Below, one piece after another: positions 14,601 through 17,153 of a stretch of 17,153 nt of DNA; positions within the stretch are counted from its first letter, which is position 1, and every line of letters begins with the position of its first letter. The notes under the pieces were generated by a model. The model did not search any database and was not told the DNA's origin. It worked only from the letters and a program-made list of their open reading frames with translations. Source of the DNA: Anaerolineae bacterium. Lineage in GTDB: Bacteria > Chloroflexota > Anaerolineae > UBA1429. The translations under genes were made by a program, and so were the position numbers. The DNA lies in assembly GCA_007123335.1 (NCBI GenBank), contig SKLG01000235.1, positions 1 to 17,153 of the forward strand, in the 5' to 3' direction.

Positions 14601-16403
14601 GCGCACCAGAGCCTGCGCCGCCGCATCGCGCACGGCGGAATGTGGGCTGCGCAAGGCTCGCGGAAGAACATGAACCACCTGTGGTGAAGGAATGTATCCC
14701 AGCGCCCAGGCTGCTTGTTGACGAACCCTGGGGTCCTCATCAGAGATGGCCGCGCCCAGAGAGGGCACCGCCCACTGCGCCCCGATCCGCCCCATGGCCA
14801 GCGCCGCTCGTCGACGCGCCTCGACACTGTCGGTATCGCGAATCATGGCGGAAAAGTGATCCCTGGTCTGCCGCCGCGCCATACCCGCGATGGCTGCGGC
14901 CGCCATTGGCCACAAGGCCTCTTGCGTATCATCTTCGAGAAGGTCAAACAGATGCTGAGCGACGCGCTCGACAAGTTCCCCGCCACTCTCCACTTCGGCG
15001 ATACAGGAAGCCAACAAGAACCATTTGTCGGGCAGGCGCCGACTTGATTGTTCTACCAGATCGAGGAACGGGCTGGGCTCTGGCAGCAATCCGGCCACCA
15101 AAGCGATGGTATCATGCCATATCGGATCATCCACCCTGTTAATCACGGATGAGGTCTGGCCAGTCTGAATCAGCCAGCTTGCCGCCATATAGCTCTGTAT
15201 CAGACTCGAGAAAAAGGTATAGCGCTTTTCGGCGCCAGGCTGATGCTCAGAACCGTCGGCATACAACACGCCGATTTGATGAGTCAGGACATGTACCATG
15301 CGTTCCGCATCACTACTCGGACGCCCATTGAGAATGGCCTGGCAACAATTGAACAAATCGTCATGCGACATCCCCTCATCATCGCGACACTGCAACTCGT
15401 ACGCGATGTGCGCCAAACAGTCCAGCAACTCCTGCTCCGTGCCGGATAGGGACCGGCCTTGCATCGTGGGCCATTCCTCCAACAGAACACGTTGGCACTC
15501 CTCCAGGAGCATAGCTAGACACGGCCCTTGTACGGAACGATCGCGCAAACTGCGACAAACGCCGGCTGTCATCAGGGGCAGATCCAACAGATGTGCCAGG
15601 CTGGTACTGCGCTCACAAGCGGCTAACAAGCCACGAGCCGCCAAAGAGTGTTCGCCCAAGGCGTGGCGGGTATATATCTCAATGCCTTGCGCATCAAGCC
15701 CTGATAGGTTAAAGGAGTTAAAATGGATGAGCCCGGTGACATCCGCACCGCAGCGTGCTGTCACCACACAAATAGTTCGTGGGTAATTGATAAGGAACTC
15801 ATCAAGCTGGGCCTGCTGCTCTCGCTTTTGGAGTGCTTCCAGATGGTCACACAGCAGGACAATCTCTCCCGCTTCTAGCCGGCGGATGACAGACTCTTTG
15901 GGCAATGCAAAGCCAAAGCGTGATAGGCCTCTGAGGACCGTGGACAGAAGATCGCCATCGTAAAGATGGCGTAAATCGATGAGCACGGGGCAAAGCTGCG
16001 CGGTGCTCTGCTTGAAAAGCTTGTAGGTCCACCACTGGTTGAACGCCTCATCGGGCTGGGTCAGCAAACGCCAGGCCACGAGGCGCAACAAAGTGCTCTT
16101 GCCCGACCCGACAGGTCCCGTGATCAGCAACCGTGGCGATTGGATGATGGCATCCCAGGCACGTAACGCCACCCCAGAGCTGTTAAGCAGACAGAGCGGC
16201 GCCCATCCTGATTCCAGTGTGGTCTCTGGAAGCCCTTTGAGGACGGGCAGTTCGTACACAGTGGACGCCAAGAGCTTGCCGTAGCGATCATAGTAGCGTT
16301 CGGGCATGAGGGGCGAGATCAAAGGATCCACCCTAGCTCTCAATTGACTCAAGAGGCTGCCAGTCGACCCATTTTGAGGCCAACGCTCACGCGCTTTGAG
16401 CAT
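11625..16403 (-). CDS. NACHT-HEAT protein with a second C-terminal STAND ATPase (1592 aa)
   Basis: An N-terminal NACHT-like NTPase has Walker A GPVGSGKST (96-104), a Walker B-like EIVLLCDHLEAL (180-191), sensor VVTARC (214-219), LLDLPLMTAG, and TFFSSLIQSYMAA, which resembles the F-H-x-x-QEYxAA end of NACHT domains. About 14 HEAT repeats follow (about 495-925), for example EVRRAAVYALSEIGAPAIAPL. Then comes a helical part (about 955-1100) and a beta-rich segment (1105-1205). A second ATPase opens with NPYIV...FFGR (1209-1226), Walker A GERRMGKTS (1250-1258) and Walker B RIVIMMDEFG (1341-1350), and ends in a helical, winged-helix-like tail. No membrane or nuclease domain was recognised. ATG at 16403 is chosen because AAGGAG lies six bases upstream, within a frame that opens at GTG 16418. 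Some bacterial NACHT proteins act against phages; this role is unproven here. Confidence 0.88.
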   Translation of the reverse strand: MLKARERWPQNGSTGSLLSQLRARVDPLISPLMPERYYDRYGKLLASTVYELPVLKGLPETTLESGWAPLCLLNSSGVALRAWDAIIQSPRLLITGPVGSGKSTLLRLVAWRLLTQPDEAFNQWWTYKLFKQSTAQLCPVLIDLRHLYDGDLLSTVLRGLSRFGFALPKESVIRRLEAGEIVLLCDHLEALQKREQQAQLDEFLINYPRTICVVTARCGADVTGLIHFNSFNLSGLDAQGIEIYTRHALGEHSLAARGLLAACERSTSLAHLLDLPLMTAGVCRSLRDRSVQGPCLAMLLEECQRVLLEEWPTMQGRSLSGTEQELLDCLAHIAYELQCRDDEGMSHDDLFNCCQAILNGRPSSDAERMVHVLTHQIGVLYADGSEHQPGAEKRYTFFSSLIQSYMAASWLIQTGQTSSVINRVDDPIWHDTIALVAGLLPEPSPFLDLVEQSSRRLPDKWFLLASCIAEVESGGELVERVAQHLFDLLEDDTQEALWPMAAAAIAGMARRQTRDHFSAMIRDTDSVEARRRAALAMGRIGAQWAVPSLGAAISDEDPRVRQQAAWALGYIPSPQVVHVLPRALRSPHSAVRDAAAQALVRQATSAELLAPVVTDLISALDVERETPETVAAAERSLVHIGAAAAPQLIAALGSRRLRSGQRGRVARALGLLGDDRALPVLINAILTEPPEQSDGYAEAIACIGEAAVAPLIQALEGRDIMSGGGLVRALVKIGAPAIGPLLEAIAATTPEVRRAAVYALSEIGAPAIAPLSHAMLHDARIEVRRRALEILARRAPDIGEADLGATLIDALSDSDPGVRVHAVRYLGNLGYSEATTPLIAIVQDQDEEQSLRREAINSLSAIGDPRAIALLLRVLDEPLLREVASNALVDFSDRAVRALVETLHTTTDCERQTVLWAVLEKIGKRGRPEDVSPLGLARVYALLQSDEADIDRVLDLTSQLEWWEHGRELHASLETAAKAAAVEDLRALGECGEAFAWLADIDGWLRPHVRDILWGLRDIVEDTHLYFKISRRDSQRDALLSAIDRLEEIREITRRMTLPFEQILFEPTLDRWHDLLIETAKQLRGRASLLIRLLTPRLPIRDLKQRTTAVFSLFNEGDSSARNLIVSLHAADMWSNGLRIVRQEHNLDPLGIGEERHVEIPLIPGSAHHADLLFMARYDDDDRTQITERISCRIEFYAAPSAYATVERNPYIVGMPVRESQMFFGRQDLFEWVRDNVSGAYQEQPLLLYGERRMGKTSVLYQLQANPPTPQHVCLLFDLQLFGYVLTVNELLFELAETITTRLASHGLDAAAPDEAAFQTNAHRAFLAYADNLDEQLGDRRIVIMMDEFGVLMDKVRNKVFDASIFDYLRGITQRSRKFTFLFTGAYEVRRMQKDFSSILFNMPKVRKISYLNDGDANALIVEPVRGLVEYHPLVIQRIRNVTACHPYFIQYICQELVRLVQREQSNYVELSDVDAVIQELVRDATGNIENSIYNDLTDDEKLVLAALAHVTDEVRVFVLLGDIANILERRQLGMSRDGILESLRTLGERDLVIETRIGQQLRYSFRMGLVRMWLRENEMLLRFAQHREGEA

Positions 16404-16438
16404 ACCCTGCTCCTTCACCGAAGCGATACCCTTCTGCC

Positions 16439-16467
16439 ATTATAACACCCCTTCTGACGTTTGGCAA
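16439..16467 (-). promoter_or_regulatory. Promoter of the STAND ATPase operon
   Basis: On the minus strand TTGCCA (16467-16462) and TATAAT (16444-16439) are separated by exactly 17 bp. The -10 is perfect and has the extended TGT before it; the -35 matches at five of six positions. The ATG at 16403 follows after a leader of about 30 bases, with AAGGAG at 16415-16410 as ribosome binding site. Confidence 0.85.
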
Positions 16468-16469
16468 TG

Positions 16470-16513
16470 GCAAAAGTCAGCTTTTTGTCAGGAATGTATC
16501 AGTGCTTTGTCAG
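16470..16513 (-). promoter_or_regulatory. Four 11-bp direct repeats abutting the operon promoter
   Basis: Read on the minus strand, CTGAC, CTGAT, CTGAC and CTGAC begin at 16513, 16502, 16491 and 16480, an exact 11-bp period over 44 bp. The array ends two bases before the -35 box. Each copy falls on the same face of the helix. PhoB-type and SARP-type winged helices recognise such repeats. The second gene of the operon encodes an OmpR-type winged helix and is the natural candidate to bind here; the orphan response regulator at 3501-4208 is another. Confidence 0.75.
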
Positions 16514-16714
16514 ACTATTTCGTAACCAAATCCGCGCTAACGGGTCATGTAGGGTGAGCAAACCCAAGCAGATGGTGTAATGAGCATAGAGAAAGTTGAA
16601 AAATTCATCATAAAGATCTAGAAAGAAAAATACTATTGACAAGGTCTACCTTATGATGGGTGATGAGCGTTATAGCCACGTTGCATATGCTCCGTGAGAG
16701 AGAAAAGAGCGGCC
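16514..16714. other. Rest of the divergent intergenic region
   Basis: This AT-rich stretch separates the repeat array from the CpaE-like gene. TTGACA occurs at 16636-16641 on the plus strand, but the nearest good -10 (TATGAT, 16652-16657) is only 10 bp away, so I do not call a promoter. No terminator or RNA gene was seen. The promoter of the CpaE-like gene presumably lies here. Confidence 0.5.
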
Positions 16715-17153
16715 ATGAACGTCCTCGTAGCTACCAAAGAGTCGCTGGTGTTCGATCAGCTGGTTAACAGAGCTCCCGATCTTGAACTCACGGCAGCTCT
16801 GGATACAGGCAGAATCTACACCTCAATACCAAAGGCCCAGATGGCCATCATCGACTATCGGGATCTCGTTCCCCATCCCTTTTCAGCCGACTGCATCCGT
16901 CGCTTGCTCTCTAGCGCTACGCTCAAGCAGTGCAGCTCCCAAGAGTTCCTGGCCTCACCGGAAACATATCTACCCCCAAGAGCCCATTCCAGACGCACGT
17001 TCGACCTTCCCGCCAAGCGCACCATCGCGCTCACCTCATTTTCGGGAGGCACTGGCAAGACATCTCTGGCTCTCGACACAGCACTCCATTTTGCCGCCAA
17101 GACCGAACACCGCTTGCCCCTGCCCGTCGGTGTTTTCGAGTTTACGTACGGAA
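16715..17153 (+). CDS. CpaE/TadZ-like MinD-family ATPase, partial (3' end beyond window)
   Basis: The frame from ATG at 16715 stays open to the window end (146 codons). Residues 1-90 resemble a receiver-like domain of the kind found in CpaE/TadZ: it opens MNVLVATKE, and AIIDYRDLV (44-52) occupies the place of the phospho-acceptor strand. ALTSFSGGTGKTSLALDTAL (105-124) is a MinD/ParA-type P-loop. The signature lysine that normally precedes GGxGKT is serine here. CpaE/TadZ proteins position Tad (Flp) pilus machinery at the pole. The gene is divergent from the STAND operon. Membership in a Tad locus cannot be checked, because downstream genes are outside the window; another MinD-like regulator is possible. 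Confidence 0.7.
   Translation, partial: MNVLVATKESLVFDQLVNRAPDLELTAALDTGRIYTSIPKAQMAIIDYRDLVPHPFSADCIRRLLSSATLKQCSSQEFLASPETYLPPRAHSRRTFDLPAKRTIALTSFSGGTGKTSLALDTALHFAAKTEHRLPLPVGVFEFTYG

Noticed and set aside
13857..14673. Frames of 177 and 197 codons on the plus strand inside the HEAT region
   Set aside because: They are shadows of the repeated, GC-rich HEAT coding sequence on the opposite strand.
16636..16657. TTGACA and TATGAT upstream of the CpaE-like gene
   Set aside because: The spacer is 10 bp, too short for a sigma-70-type promoter, and no better -10 lies at 17 bp.

Overview
The window looks like chromosomal DNA of a GC-rich, probably thermophilic bacterium. A Chloroflexota-like lineage is my best guess, inferred from a TtuB/TtuA pair (thiolation of T54 in tRNA, typical of thermophiles), large HEAT-repeat STAND ATPases and a Tad/CpaE-type ATPase. 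No rRNA, tRNA, CRISPR array, transposase or phage gene was seen. The assignment rests on gene content only.

Left part (1-3466): an ArsR-family repressor gene on the minus strand has a clear promoter with an overlapping inverted-repeat operator. It is divergent from a plus-strand run: a ubiquitin-like sulfur carrier (TtuB-like), the tRNA 2-thiolation enzyme TtuA, a YhhQ-type queuosine-precursor transporter and the GTPase Era. These are tightly packed (12 bp gap, 8 bp overlap, about 20 bp gap), which suggests one translation and tRNA-modification operon. Between arsR and ttuB lies a striking array of overlapping palindromes (501-545) that neither promoter explains.

Middle part (3467-9061): an orphan OmpR/PhoB-type response regulator (minus) and a Maf nucleotide pyrophosphatase (plus) diverge around two 11-bp direct repeats. 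An unassigned stretch of 476 bp follows. Then come an FtsK/SpoIIIE DNA translocase and a three-domain S1 RNA-binding protein, both on the minus strand.

Right part (9166-16403, minus strand) is the most unusual. Three consecutive genes all carry the same kind of ATPase, recognisable by an N-terminal NPY...F(F/V)GR signature and a shared (F/P)-(Y/F)-x-x-Q segment. The first and largest (1592 aa) fuses a NACHT-like NTPase, about 14 HEAT repeats, a helical and beta-rich middle and a second complete ATPase with a helical C-terminus. The second gene overlaps it by GTGA and joins the ATPase to an OmpR-type winged helix. The third has lost the Walker A lysine and carries an in-frame amber codon. The operon has a strong promoter (TTGCCA-17-TATAAT) preceded by four CTGA(C/T) direct repeats spaced exactly 11 bp apart. 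This is the layout expected of an operator for OmpR-type winged helices, so the second protein may control its own operon. The set could be a signalling or defence system built from paired STAND ATPases; the function is inference. Divergent from it, and cut by the window end, is a CpaE/TadZ-like MinD-family ATPase gene.
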